From Solen grandis (lineage: Eukaryota > Mollusca > Bivalvia > Adapedonta > Solenidae), in assembly GCA_021229015.1 (NCBI GenBank), contig CM037783.1:25300052-25364051 (forward strand): DNA of 64,000 bases, read 5' to 3'. Positions 23,421 to 36,231 of this stretch are shown one piece after another. The notes under the pieces were generated by a model, which worked only from the letters and a program-made list of their open reading frames with translations, did not search any database and was not told where the DNA came from. The position numbers were made by a program, and so were the translations under genes. Positions within the stretch are counted from its first letter, which is position 1, and each line of letters begins with the position of its first letter.

Positions 23421-23559
23421 CCTTTAAAAATAATGTAAGTAGTGGTAAACACGCTTAAGTCTTAAAAACGATTCGGCTTGAGAAACAAAGAAAATAAAAT
23501 TAATCGCGTACGTAATCCAGTTAGGGCCATCTACAATTTTGCCTATGCATGGAGGAATC

Positions 23560-23790
23560 TTAAACGCGAAATCAGGAAATAGCGACGGTACGATAACGAA
23601 AACGCAAAATTCCGATGACAAAAACGCGAAAAATACGATGATGGAAATGCGATATAACTTCGCGTTTTCATCATCGCAACTTCGCTTTTTTGTCATCGTG
23701 TTTTCGCATATTTTCCTCACCGAACCTTCGCTATTTCGTGTTTTCGCTTTGTCGTCATCATGTTTACGCGCTTTTTTATCGTCGTAATGT
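23560..23790. repeat. Related CpG-rich minisatellite, diverged
   Basis: AACGCGAAATCAGGAAATAG on the left and TTTCGTGTTTTCGCTTTGTC on the right repeat the motifs of 24377-24621 in mirrored order about a centre near 23660. The open frames here come from the repeat. Confidence 0.65.
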
Positions 23791-24376
23791 CACCTTCCGG
23801 TATGCATGCGCAGAGCCAAAAACAAAACAATTTTGAGAGATACTATGCCTACAACCAAATATTCGATTTATTTATTTAGTCTTAAATATTCTTAGACCTA
23901 CAGACCTACTGAATAGCAGATAATTATGCTTTACGGCTTATTATGGAATGATTAAATGTAATCAGCTTAGCGAGACGATTTTAGTGTATGAACATTGTAA
24001 ATGACATATTGAGTCAAAAAATCATATATAAACTAAATAATAAACTGTTGAATGTTATTTATTTATTTAAAAAAAATCAGATTCATACTTCTGTAAACTC
24101 TCTTTTTCAACATGGGCTGCCGATATAGGGACAGCTCTGCCGTACAATCTATTATTACTATTTTCAGCTAAATATACATGTATGATTAATATAAAAAATA
24201 TATTTCAAACTTAATATTTGATGCCATTTTACATTATGTTATGTGTATAGATACGTAACGTTATGTCACTTATTTCCATTATCTATATGCTTATTAGATA
24301 TCGGTATACATTTCGCTAAAATGGAAGAATAGCCACACCGGTAAGATAGACTCTTTGTTCGGTAAAGCCAAAACAT

Positions 24377-24621
24377 GAAATAATCTGAAACGCGAAAACA
24401 CGAAATCACGAAAGTACACTGACGAAAATGCACATTATATTGCACTTTCATCGTCCTTTTCACATTTTCCCCATCGTACTTTCGTGTTTTCATCATCGTA
24501 TGTTCGCGTTTTTGCCAACGTACTTTTCGTGATTTCGCTTTTTCGAGCTTTCGTCATCGTAATTTCGCGTTTTCGCCATCGTACTTTCGTGATTTCGTGT
24601 TTTCGCATTTCAGATTATTTC
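24377..24621. repeat. CpG-rich palindromic minisatellite element
   Basis: 41-bp inverted ends (24377-24417, 24581-24621) match at 40 of 41 positions: GAAATAATCTGAAA, then C/TGCGAAAACACGAAATCACG, then AAAGTAC. The inside repeats TTTCGCGTTTTCGCCATCGT-like units of 20-24 bp. CpG density is far above the surroundings. Confidence 0.8.
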
Positions 24622-24624
24622 CTT

Positions 24625-25200
24625 TATAGGCGATGGCCTAAGGAACTCCATACTTGCATCCATCTTCTTAGCGGATAACATCAGCAAGACAAGCAGCATG
24701 TCTTCTGTTGGGGACTTTGTTTAAGTCTAGATAACCGCATATTGTACATGAGTATAGCATTGCATTATTTGCTGGTATATGTGTACTATCCTTTTCGTAA
24801 TGATATAAGTTAACATCAATAGTGACGTAGATCATATAGTATACATTTTGTTTTATAAATGTCTGCCTTTTATGAATGCCGTCGGGTATTTTTTCTGCCA
24901 TGAAAAATGGAATACATGTATAATTTTTAACACGGTAGCCTATTTAATAAATATGTTTGTGTAGATTTGTGTAAATATTTTAGGAGAATTCACGCGGCGA
25001 GTGATTTTAATGATATTGGTAAGAGGCAAATCTAAATGCTGCTAACACAAATGAGTATCTTTCTGTCGGGATACGCAAAATCTATATTCAATTTGCTAAA
25101 ATCTGGTATATATGTGAACATATCGTCAACATTATGATTTCTCAGGACTTTTATTCATAGGCCATTATATTTCATAATAATAGTTTGATACAGTATTCTG
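24625..25200. other. Non-coding stretch between minisatellite and LINE
   Basis: No motif or repeat recognised. Confidence 0.55.
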
Positions 25201-25253
25201 CTTAGTACAGACACCATCAACCGAGTATCATCTGTCATCAGGTGTTTCGTCCC

Positions 25254-26233
25254 TTAACTCGGAACACCCTCGAGATGTTGGGGCAGGTGGAGCTGATCAG
25301 GAACCACCTTGTCTATGCTGGCTGCCATCCTGATGTGCCACGTTGCAGCCAGAGCCAGCAGGATGTTCTTTCCGCTGTCTTTCCTAGAGTATGAGCCGCC
25401 GAGCATGCCCAGAGCTCCTAGCATTCTCCATACTGATTGGGAAGGAAATCCTCTACAACCAATCTCCACTGGGAAAATCCAGGTTTTCCAGCCTTTGTTT
25501 CTGCACGTCTGGGCTAGGTCTTCGTACTTGGTCGTTTTGAGCTGAAAGGCCTCGTCTATTCTTTCCTCCCATGGAACTGTGAGTTCAATTAAGATGGCCA
25601 GTTTGGGAGATCTAGACCAGAGTACTATGTCTGGTCTAAGAGTTGTCTGGGCTACTTCTTCCGGGAACTGGAGCTTGTTCTTCAGGTTTACTCTCATCTC
25701 CCAGCTTCTGGATTCTTGTAGAATACCTGTGTTGGAGTAGGTAGCTGACTTTGTTTCTCCCTCTTTGACGAAGTTGATCATCCTTGGGCCTTTCTTTGTT
25801 GGTGGTCTGCTTTTCTTTCTTTCTATCTCAAGGACATGCGCTACTTCCTTTAAGATTTGGTCATGCCTCCATCTCGCTCTTCTGATAAGGCGGTTTGGCA
25901 GGCTGACAATATATGACACAGTGTTCCTGTGTTCTTGCATAGCTGACAGGTAGGGTCTTCTGATAACTTCCATCTATGGAGGTTTGTAGGAGATGGAAGC
26001 ATGTCATAGACTGACCTGAGAAGGAAGCTCAGTCGCAGTGGCTTGTAGTGCCACAACTCTTGCCAGGTGAGTTTTCTTTCTGGAAGGTTCCATCTGGTCC
26101 AGTGTCCTTGCGACCCTAGCTGGACGGCCTTGGCAGACCTCGCTTGCTCTTCCTCCTTCCTGATCTCTCTTTGAACTAGGGTCCTCTTCTCCGATTCAAT
26201 TTTCATGAATAAGAAAAGATAAAATAACACCAA
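25254..26233 (-). pseudogene. 5'-truncated LINE ORF: zinc knuckle plus restriction-like endonuclease, frameshifted
   Basis: Two minus-strand frames overlap and together give the C-terminal end of a non-LTR retrotransposon protein. The upstream frame (26233 to 25850) has LSFLLRSVYDMLPSPTNLHR, then a CCHC knuckle, CQLC...HILSAC. The downstream frame (stop at 25254) continues with RARWRHDQILKEVAHVLE and has RPDIVLWS, about 13 residues, ELTVPWEE and KYEDL, matching the PD-(D/E)xK-like endonuclease downstream of RT in R2/NeSL/Hero-type LINEs. The frames differ by one base near 25880, so a small indel broke the ORF. No reverse transcriptase core is present, and the first residues of the upstream frame look like flanking DNA, so the insertion is 5' truncated. 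The 3' tail runs to about 25200. Confidence 0.8.
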
Positions 26234-26639
26234 CGAAAATGGTAAATAATGTGTAAATATCTGCTGTATAATAACAGTTAAACGCCTTGAAAATGTTGAT
26301 CAAATTACGCCATTTAGTATTTTGTATGGATGTCAAATGATGTAATAATTATTGTTTACATTATTCCCCAACACGGCCCGTGATCAGAAATAATTTGAAT
26401 TTTGAAATACCGTCGCCGAATCACAATTGTTTATCTTCTACTTCATCAATTTATATACTCGCAATTCGTTAACGAAGACTACGAAAAATAACAGAAAATT
26501 GACAAAGATATGGGGAATATTCAAATCAGGTATATTTTTCATAAACAACTAAATGACACTTCCTTATTTATGCATTGTAGTAATGTTGTCGTCAGATCAT
26601 TGATTAAAACTAATTTATTTTACGTCGATTGGGGAACAA

Positions 26640-26785
26640 GTTCTTACGATTTATACTAATCCTGCTCTACGGTTCCTGGGTTGGACCAGTACAATGGGCA
26701 TGGGAACGTCATATCTTATGGGGTTCGAACCCACAACCCTCGGATCCGCAGTTGGGTATGTCACCACTGGATCACGATAATCTGT
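26640..26785 (-). mobile_element. SINE-C (tRNA-like) copy
   Basis: The minus strand reads TTATCGTGATCCAGTGGTGA (A-box-like) and GGGTTCGAACCCC (B box). The following body matches 27480-27640. Confidence 0.6.
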
Positions 26786-27291
26786 AACACACAAAATGCA
26801 TTTTTGTCCGAAGATTATACACCGCTTTTGGAAGAATATTGGACCTTTAAAACCCAGTAATTGTCGCGTGCTAACCGAATATAGAAATCCACGCATATCA
26901 TCAAATCGAAAGATCTCTGTAAGACAGACCGTTTCCATTAGTTCAAAAATCCAAATATCCCCACTTATATCACGGGGCTAGAAATGAAAACGCCTTTATT
27001 TATGTGTTTGATAACGAACTTATAATCCCACGGGCGATATGGAAAGCGTCGCGAGTTGGTTTCCGATGATAGGACATATTGTGCTGTTAAAATAGTAGCA
27101 TTTGTTTTAGTTAAGTCCAGACATGGCTGTTGTTTGAATTGATGATACATATCCTTTAACGACCGCAATGGGTAGAATATTTAAGAGTGTATGAAACTGC
27201 CGCTTTGATAAATGGTTATCCGAAACGCTGCTGGTTTTGACAGATTCTGACCAAAACACGTTTCATGACTTTAATGCATTTTATAATTATG

Positions 27292-27430
<139 letters not shown>

Positions 27431-27479
27431 GACGATTACTTGTTTAGTTTTAAACATTTCTTTTACATCGATTTGAAAA

Positions 27480-27640
27480 CAAGTTATTACAGATTTTATT
27501 AATTCCCCTCGACAGTTCGTGGGTTTGATCAGTACTTGGTCTTGGGAAGGTCATCAAAATTCCTCCCCTCAACTTGGTTCGAATCTAAAACCTTCGGATT
27601 CGTAGTCGGGTAGGTTACTATTGGACCACGGCGCCCACTT
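27480..27640 (-). mobile_element. SINE-C (tRNA-like) copy
   Basis: The minus strand reads GGGCGCCGTGGTCCAATAGT and a B-box-like GATTCGAACC. The body, with ACAAGTTATTACAGATTTTA on +, parallels the copy at 26640. It lies just after the CAA repeat. Confidence 0.6.
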
Positions 27641-27769
27641 TGTACCTGTTATCAGCGAATGATATGACAATATAAATTAAAGTACATAAACATTTTTAAA
27701 ACAAAATGTCATAAACTGAAAAAATTGCCATGAAAGGTTCACGATTTCTTGTCTTCACGTGAAAGGCAA

Positions 27770-29320
27770 TCGTTTATTGCATTATTTACAACAAATCCAC
27801 TAAGTTTGCAGGCACAAATTAATGATATTTGTAAGTTTTCAGAAAAATGGGGTCTTAAAATTAATGTTGATAAAACAAAATTTTGTATCTTTGAAAGAAG
27901 GAAAAGTAATTATTTTAACATTGATTTCTTCAGTAGTGAAGAGAAGATTGGAATTGTTGATAGTTTTATTTACTTGGGTGTTTAATTCACATACACAGGT
28001 ATTTTAAAGATGCAGTTAAAACATTTTCGGATGAAGCCCCCAGGGCATATCATAATTTACTTTCACTTTTTGATAGAGTTAGTATGAATGTTAAAACCAA
28101 GCTTCATATGTTTGATTCCTTGATTGTCCCTATATTATTATATGGGTCTGAGGTATGGGGTGTATATAACTGAAATTGATAAAATACATTTACGATTTTG
28201 TAAGTACACTTTAGGTGTTTGAAATAAAACACCTACTTCAGAAGTATATGGGGAGTTAGGAAGATTTCCATTGTCTATTTCAGCTAATTTAAAAGAAAGA
28301 TCAATAAAATTTCGGTTAAAAATAATGAAATCAACAAACCAATATTTAGGCACTTGTTGGTCAAAACGTATAAATTCTATTATTGAACAACTTGGTTCAT
28401 AACCTATTGAACGAATTTGATGTTAATATGAACTATTTTCTTATGCTTTAAAGATGAATATATGATCAATATATTCAAGACTGGAATGCACATATAAAAA
28501 AGTATATCAAAACTGAATTATTATAAAGTATTTAAGACTACATTTTGTTATGAAAATTACTTAGACATAATTAATATTAACGATTATATTGAAAACAGTT
28601 CACTCGCCCTAGATTGTGCTCACATGACTTAGAAATTGAATTGGGAAGACATAACAGAATTAGCAGAGAAAATGGGTGATGTGAATTATGTAATTTAAAT
28701 GCAATAACATCTGAATATCATTTCTTTTTATGTTGTACAAGATATTTCTAGTATTCGTCAAAAATATTTAGGAAATATATCATGCCCTAGAGTAAATATA
28801 TTTAATGTCACGATGTCATCAAATAATAAAAAAACAGTTACATAAATATCAAAATTTATAAAAGAAGCTTTTATTATTCGAAAAAATACCCTTAATAATT
28901 TTGCTGTTAAGGGGCCTCCGTGGCCGAGAGGGTAAAGTCACTGACTTAAGCACTCACTCAGCCCCTCATCGCGTAGGTTCGAATCCCGACAGGGTCATTC
29001 GGATTTTCATGTGAGGAAGCCTTCCAGCTGGCTTGCGGTAGGTCGGTGGTTCTACCTGGATGCCTCTGTGCATTCGGGGTCTTCCTCCACCTGTAATCAG
29101 CTGGGCGTCGATATATGACTGAAATACTGTCGAAGCGACGGTAAACTCAAGTAGTCAAGTCAAGACAATTTTGCTGTTTCTTGAATTTACATGTTTAGTA
29201 TTTCATTGTATCCTTCTTGTGTTTGTGTCTTTGCCATACTTCATAATTTAGGTTGTAAATGGCCAAAGGCATATTTTATTTGCTGATTTATGTCCATAAA
29301 CCTGAAACTTGAAACTTGTT
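27770..29320 (+). mobile_element. Decayed LINE (3' half of RT ORF to tail), interrupted by a SINE
   Basis: The frame at about 27780-27985 reads LQAQINDICKFSEKWGLKIN, then VDKTKFCIFE and FIYLGV, typical of the end of a LINE reverse transcriptase. Across stops and shifts it continues with FDSLIVPILLYGSEVWGVY, KIHLRFCKYTLGV, VYGELGRFPL and a C-terminal HDLEIELGRHNRISRENG / CELCNL / HFFLCC knuckle near 28610-28745. The frame runs on to about 28908, where a complete SINE is inserted, and resumes after it. The sequence ends with the short tail repeat TGAAACTTGAAACTTG at about 29303-29319, a usual LINE 3' signature. Several stop codons show it is dead. The clade (CR1/Jockey-like) is a guess. Confidence 0.8.
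28909..29166 (+). mobile_element. SINE-A, complete copy with target-site duplication
   Basis: A tRNA-derived SINE. The head has a type II tRNA A box (TGGCCGAGAGGG) and a perfect B box (GGTTCGAATCC), then a body with TTCCAGCTGGCTTGCGGTAG and a 3' domain ATGACTGAAATACTGTCG. It is flanked by a perfect 12-bp duplication AATTTTGCTGTT (28897-28908 and 29167-29178), so it jumped into the LINE copy after that LINE had inserted. The tail repeats AAGTAGTCAAGTCAAG. It is the reference copy for the partial SINE-A copies in this window. Confidence 0.85.
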
Positions 29321-29904
29321 GTAACTTAATAATTCAGTTCCCACGCCGTCTACCCTCTAAGGTTAACCGCCCAAGAGAGGTGAAATTGCGTTAAGAAACA
29401 GATTAGCAAGATAATCATTGTCACTTTTCACAGCTCGTCTTGTTCAGTTCCTTAGGTTAGTTAATTGATTAAATTGAATGTTAAATCGCACCATCATTAC
29501 CCCAGGAGTCATTATCTTTTCGCAGCTTAAAAGCGGTAGTATTGTTTCGTTTAGTTTGCGTCCATGAATTATTCATCTAAAATTAAAGTAAACAGCCAGT
29601 TTTTCTTTTTTAAATTCAAATCTTTACGATTTATAAACATTTGTCCTGACACAACAAAGAACTGTTGATCAATAGAAATATTTTTGACTTATGAAAATAT
29701 TACACCTTATTAAAATAAACTAATTGTATCTACATAGTAACATATGTGTACAGTGTTTAGAAGGAAGCAACAATAATCTAGCTACGAGAACGGAAACATA
29801 TTCATTTATGAAGAACGGAAAACTGTGAAATCACGCTGAATATCAAATTTACAATGCGAACATCTTCAAGTTGGAAATTTGAATGTGAAAATAAGAATAG
29901 CATA

Positions 29905-30085
29905 GTATTGGTACTGTCTGAAACGTTGCCGTTATTAAGAGAGCATATGTATCTTGAACACTTTAATACTAAGGCATGATTTGAAGCTTCATTTACTCTC
30001 TTTGGCTTCTTAAAGAATCTATTATAATTTACAAACCTAGTATTGGTACTGTCTGAAACGTTGCGTTATTAAGAGAGCCTTGTGT
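29905..30085. repeat. 43-bp direct repeat, about 133 bp apart
   Basis: TAGTATTGGTACTGTCTGAA, then ACGTTGC(C)GTTATTAAGAG, occurs at about 29907 and 30040. Confidence 0.85.
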
Positions 30086-30235
30086 CATATTGTTTACAAA
30101 ACATATTTACCTACGTTGATAAAATGAATGGTACATTGGCTCTATTGATTTTAGTAGAGACTTAAATTATTCCATATCAAATATTTTATTATGAAATGAT
30201 TTTTGCACTTTTTGTTATAACATTGAACTATGTTT

Positions 30236-30340
30236 GAGGGCGCCGTGGTTCTGCCGGGGTTCCGATAAACAATAGATCCGGACTCCTATTGAGGACGATA
30301 CCTTTTTTCTGAGACGAATATTGATTGAAGTAAAAGAATG
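30236..30340 (+). mobile_element. SINE-C head fragment
   Basis: GAGGGCGCCGTGGTTCTGCC and GGACTCCTATTGAGGACGAT resemble the SINE-C head. The rest is diverged. Confidence 0.4.
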
Positions 30341-30654
30341 TTTAAACCAACAATTTTCATTCCCTTATTTATCTATCTCTAAAAACAGTACCCTTGAAAT
30401 AGATTCTATAAATATTCACACCCAAACTCGACGTCTGTCCCCTGCCTTGTCTATATATGGTCGTCGTTGAGCTATTCATCCTTGGCAATGCCATATTAGA
30501 TCATTTACCTAAAATAAACTGTCTGAGATTTAAGCCTCTGGCATGCGTCTTGTCGAGACGGCTCTAAATGGAATCAAGTAAGGTATATAGATTGAATTTT
30601 TTTGGTTGATTTATTTGGTCATTTGTTTATGTATCATAACTTTCTCAGGAACAT

Positions 30655-30975
30655 ATAACACATATATTGCTATTAACCCGCTATCTCATGAATATTCATG
30701 TACACACATATTGCTATTAACCCGCTATCTCATGAATATTCATGTACACATGTACGTCTTGATGAATATTTATCAAAGGGAATTTAAAGGCTGTCCGAAA
30801 CAATAGATTTTACTTTGCTGTGCAGACTGTGTAGATACTAAACTATAATATTACATGTACAATTACACAGAGGGGATCCTGATCAGACAGCTTCTTTTAG
30901 GAGCTGGACCAGTCTGATCTTGGTTTTCTATGTCTGCCATAGCGTCAATGTATGGCTACATGAGGTAAATAATTA
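30655..30975. repeat. 47-bp tandem duplication within a dispersed repeat
   Basis: CACATATTGCTATTAACCCG, CTATCTCATGAATATTCATG occurs twice in tandem (to about 30752). The following DNA to ATGAGGTAAATAATTAA resembles 57010-57260, so it is a copy of a dispersed, possibly TTAA-targeting, element. Confidence 0.6.
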
Positions 30976-31456
30976 AGACATTGAAAAGGCATCCACACTA
31001 AAGCGTATGACCCTCGTCACTCTTTATTTCTCTCTGATATATTTGATGCTCAATCGCCTAAACCCCAAAGGTCCTCGATAGGTCACACCCAAACGCGCGT
31101 GTCCCTACACTTAGATTTTTAATAATCAAATAATGACTTAACTGCATTGTGTAATACTTTTTTAAAAAAAATCTTTGCTCTAGGTAAAAACGGGGAGTAA
31201 TTAAAATTGCTTGAAGGTTGAAACAGATACCAAGCTTTACCGATAAACATCTAAATTAGTAGAAATATTACCATAAAGGTTAGCTCAGATACACATTTAT
31301 TTCAATGATCTTTCAAACAAATTTTGAGTGATCTTATTTCTTCTTACATCAGTCTTTTTTCTTTTTCCCATTAATATCAGCATGCGGTCAAATGTGATTT
31401 CAAAGAATATTGTCCAAATATACTTGCATATTTATTCGCAGAATGTTTTTTTTTTT

Positions 31457-31702
31457 GTTCAACGTCCCACAGACGGTACTTCAGTCATTTGGAGATGTGT
31501 AATTGAGACAGATATACTGCTGCCACACTGCAGTATCACGCCGTAGACATGTAGCATAATAACACACCAATCACATCATCCTGACACCGGGCCAACAAGT
31601 CCTTTCATGCTGAGCGCCAATCATTTTACCGACTTTGATAAGTCGCGTTCCGGGATCGAACCCACCACCCTCCTCATGTGATGCGGATACTGTAGTCCCT
31701 CT
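31457..31702 (-). mobile_element. SINE-B near-complete copy
   Basis: GTTCAACGTCCCACAGACGG, CACTGCAGTATCACGCCGTA, GACACCGGGCCAACAAGTCC and the B box GGGATCGAACCC are read on +. It is a good reference copy for this family. Confidence 0.75.
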
Positions 31703-33389
31703 ATCATTAGTGATGTTCGAAACATGCTGTTTTGGGTCAATAAAGTATTTATCATACAGTATGGGGATATATGTAATAATTTATATAAATGAAAAAGTAC
31801 ATGCACTAATACGTGGCGTGTTCACGAGGTAATTTTAGATTGGCTTAACATACGACGTTGTTTTTTAATGCTTAACTCTCAAACTTACCATCTTATTTAC
31901 AATTTGAAACGAAGAACAGAATCTAAAATTATAAGCATTTTATCCTAATCTAGGAATGGTAATTTAAAAGCGATTGCACTCTTAGTCAGATGTAATTGAA
32001 TTTTGACATAAGGTCCTTGGACTCTAATGCATGATTTTAAGAATCACAAAACAGTATTATATACCAAAGGTATAATATATATTATGACAAACAATGGTAC
32101 AATTTTAATGATTTTTACCAGCTGTAACTTAAGTAATGGTATGTGTCTATATGAACCACCGTGTTCAGATTGGCGCAAAAAAAGAATAACGGTATAAAGA
32201 TAAATAGATTTTTTTTTGAAAAGTGTAAATTATTTACCAAAATGTGGCTAAACATTCATATATTATACAGGAACACGATTGGGGAGAGGAGACACATTTG
32301 TTTTTAATCTTTAATTTTCTAAAAATATTTTTACATAATGTGTTTCTGTAAACAATGTTTATAAAGATACTGAATATTTAAAAGCATACAGTCTGTTACA
32401 TAATTACAATTATTGGAATTGCATTAAAAAGAAGCAATATTATGAACTTTTACAACGGCGTTTAGAATTGATAATCATTTTGTGAAGCAAGTATCTGAAA
32501 TTAAGCGTCATTTTACCTTCAAGTTTGTACATAACCCTGAAGTTTTTAAAAAGCTATATAAGGTACGCCAACAAAACTGAACTTTTTTTTGTGGAAGACG
32601 CAATTTTGTTTCATCGAGTTCACTTAGAAATTTGAATTTATAATACAAAAATATGTCCCCAAAAACGAACAAACAACCTTAATTAATAACGAATGAAATT
32701 AAAGTGTATTGATTATGATTTTCATTAAAAAATGAAAATTTGAAAAGCGATAAAAAGCCTGATTTAGGGCACGTGCAATAACCCATTCAGTCATGCATGT
32801 ATTGTTGAAAAAACGCCTTATAAATACAAATGTACTATTAAAGAGGCTTGAAAGTCATATTCAGTAGTAATAAAAGAAATGCTGTGAACAGCTGCATAAA
32901 ACTAACTCTTTGTTTAAAAAACATGATGGAGCCAATGAAATGGCGTCATTTTGCGCATCCTTAAACGACAAAATACCGACGTAAAATCCCATAGCTGATA
33001 GAGGTCGTCCCTCGATCAGGCGTGGGTATCCGATGATGGGCAATTTTAAGAGGATAGGACGGGGGCCTTCAGCCATAACCTAACTCAGTGTTCTCGGTGT
33101 TGAAACCCCACCCCATCCCACTCCCGCTCCCAACCCTCCGTGATGGATTTATGGATCCGCCACTGGACAGTGCTTATGTAAAGCCGGCCTCAGAGCGGAA
33201 TCAGAATTCTAGAATGCCTCGAGACTAGAATTACCAACTGAGAATTGCACGTTCTCAAATGTCCTGAACACTATAATATGGTCTGACATAAGTGTCCAAT
33301 ATTACTTCTCCGTAGCACTCGGCACCTCCCCCCCCCCATTCAATGCCAACCTAGACCGTACATTTTTTTTTTCGAGACACAGACAGTGC

Positions 33390-33575
33390 ACAGTCTAACT
33401 TGTCTTAAGCGGTCAGTCAAGAAAACTAGAGAAAGTGACCGTTTAACAGAAGTGGCCGCTAAATGAAGGCTGAACGTATAATAAACTGCTAGTTTAGAAA
33501 TATTCAAAAATACCCGCTACATGCAGGTTGCCCGCTTATTACAGGTGGCCACTAACACAGGCTCAACTGTACGTT
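33390..33575 (-). repeat. Dispersed repeat with GCGGCCAC/GCGGT motifs, copy 2
   Basis: Inverted counterpart of 2283-2457 (GAAAGTGACCGTTTAACAGA, AGTGGCCGCTAAATGAAGGC). Confidence 0.7.
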
Positions 33576-36150
33576 ATTGATGTTGTTAAATTTATTGACG
33601 CCGCGTGGAAACAGTATGGAATGGGTTTTTTTTTCTTGCCAATGGAGCAGCATAATCAAAGTAGGGAGCAACGACATTAATATTGTAAAATAAAAACAGT
33701 AATATATTTAAAAGAAACACTTTATGAATAATTACTTGTATTAACTGATGAAAGTCTTCAATCGTTATTAAAAAGAAACAGGACACGTGTATATAATGTG
33801 TATCTGATGACTTAGCCTTAAATTCGTAGGCAAAGGGTTTTAAAACTTGGTTAACGTACCTTGCAAGCAATCCGATTCATTAAAGCTCAGAATTTATTTT
33901 TTAAAGATGTTTTGAGTTAATATTTTATAACAGTTTAATATAAGTATTACAGCATAATGTAGAAAATGTAAAAAACACTCAAACCTTACATATGGCCGTA
34001 GCATACACGTCTAATTTACGGCTCCAGGCCCAGTCTGCGGTCCCAGTATGTATAGTGTTTGAAATGGGTAAATTTAACTAAACATTACATAGTTTATGCT
34101 GTAAAGCCTTGTGAATATATTTTTAATACAGATCATCAATACAAAAGAATGCATTACTCCTACGTCACGCTACATTATCAAGGGAAGCAGATTGTTAATT
34201 AACACAGGGACCTGTACATAATTCCTCTACCAAACAAAAACTTATCTGTACTGAATTTTTCGTCATCATTGTCTTTGTTCTTGCTGCTGCTGTTGATGAT
34301 GATGATTTCTTTTTTACATTGACATTAATACCACCTTATTAGCTTACTGTCTGGAAATTTCATTCATCTTGCAGACCCTAACTATTCTAATAATTATAAA
34401 AGAAATGAATTACCTATTGTAAAATAATGTCTACTATAATTAAAATATTTTCTGTACTTTTTGCTATATTTCTGAATAATCTTATAAAATAAGCTGTTTT
34501 TTGTTGTTGTTGTTTTTTTGTTATTTTTGGACCTTTCCTGAATGGTTTTGCTTTATAAGTCGTGCTTCAAAAACATGCGCGGCGTCTTTTATGCTTGGCA
34601 TCAAAATTTGTCTTGTTGTTATATAAGTACACCTACTCTTTGCAGAGTGAAAACAAATAAGTAAAATGTATAAATCAAACGCACATTTTGTAAGCTATAG
34701 AGGATGGACACAATTAATCTTACAGAACTAAATTATTGATATATATGTTTCTTATCTGAATATTGTATCTTTTCAAAAAATGTAATTTTGGATGTTTTTA
34801 TGCTTAATGTTAGCACTGAATTGTAATTAATGCTTGATGTTGACAGAGTTTGTCTGGATTTTTGTTTCAACCTATGTTACATTTAATATAAATCGTCTGG
34901 AAAATAAAAGACCCCAGACCTGTTAGATGCTTGAATCACGATGTAGAGCTGCATTTATTTCATGTTAAATGTCTTAAAGAAGAACGAGGAAAATTTGAAA
35001 CATATAGTAGACAGTTGATTCTTAAGATATTTATGTTGATAAAAAACAGCCGTCTGAAAACTCAAACCATACTTCACAATGGAAGTGTATATAAAATGTA
35101 GACGATAAACTCAAATTCGTGCGCTGAACGTTATCTTTACACTTACCTAATTGTAATTTTTGACATGCCTCAATGTCCACCAGTGTGTTTCAATATACTT
35201 GGAATATATTTTTAATATACATTCTGGAGTACACCGCAAGTAGCCGTCGCAATCGGATTAAAGTACACGGTCTTCCAACGGTTTAGTGTATATAGCAGGA
35301 CTTGGGGGCGTCGCATACTTGGTTTGTATACTTAACGACTTTGTCTTGCTATGATTTTGTATAGCTATATATTTTTTAATTTAATGTCATGATGTAAAAT
35401 CGATTTTCGACAATGCAAGATCCCCCATGTCATGATATGAATATCGTTGAGACATTTCGAATTGGATGGGTGCATTATTTTTCCTCTAACCATACATAAC
35501 GTTTTGTTATACTGCAACGTCAAATTCTCACTTCTGATTGGTGGTGGACTCAGAAAGTAGTTCCAAAAATATGACGTCATCCAGACCGTTGTTCAAATAT
35601 TTAATTTGAAGGAGACTAGATAGGCTCCTTAAACTGTGAAATATATATAAATAGCACCACTGATCCTGATCGAAATGGTCATTAGAATTACAGGTATGAA
35701 AATAAAAAGCTTTACACACGTTTTATGATGATTCAAAACGTATTTTTTCAATGTTTCTTTACTTTTGATCCGTAAAATATATTGAAATCCGCGGTAAATG
35801 AGTGTTTTCTGACAAGATTCTTGTCATTTAGCCCATTGCAGAGATGTTATATAAGGAACGAACGACAACTCTGCTTGGAGATTGATGCGACTCATCATTA
35901 GTATTTATTAACGCAGAAACTGAACTGAACTTGCAGTAATAAATCCGTTATACAGTTTCCTGACAGGGTACATGATTATTTATTCTCGGCTAAGAAAAAT
36001 CATGCCACTGTATAACTTATAAAGTTATACTTAAATACTTACCGACAAATTCAAAATCCATGTTTTCTAATAAAATCACATAATGTTTCATTTCTTTAAA
36101 CTTTATTTATGAAGAGGATGATAAACCATGTAAACTAGCATGCACTTGAA

Positions 36151-36181
<31 letters not shown>

Positions 36182-36195
36182 AATAAATAAACAAA

Positions 36196-36230
<35 letters not shown>

Positions 36231-36231
36231 A
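36151..36231. repeat. (AAAT)n microsatellite
   Basis: About 20 units of AAAT/AATA with two interruptions. Confidence 0.95.

Noticed and set aside
23424..24678. Proteins rich in SLF/FVIS repeats
   Set aside because: Open frames follow the CpG-rich palindromic minisatellites and occur on both strands.
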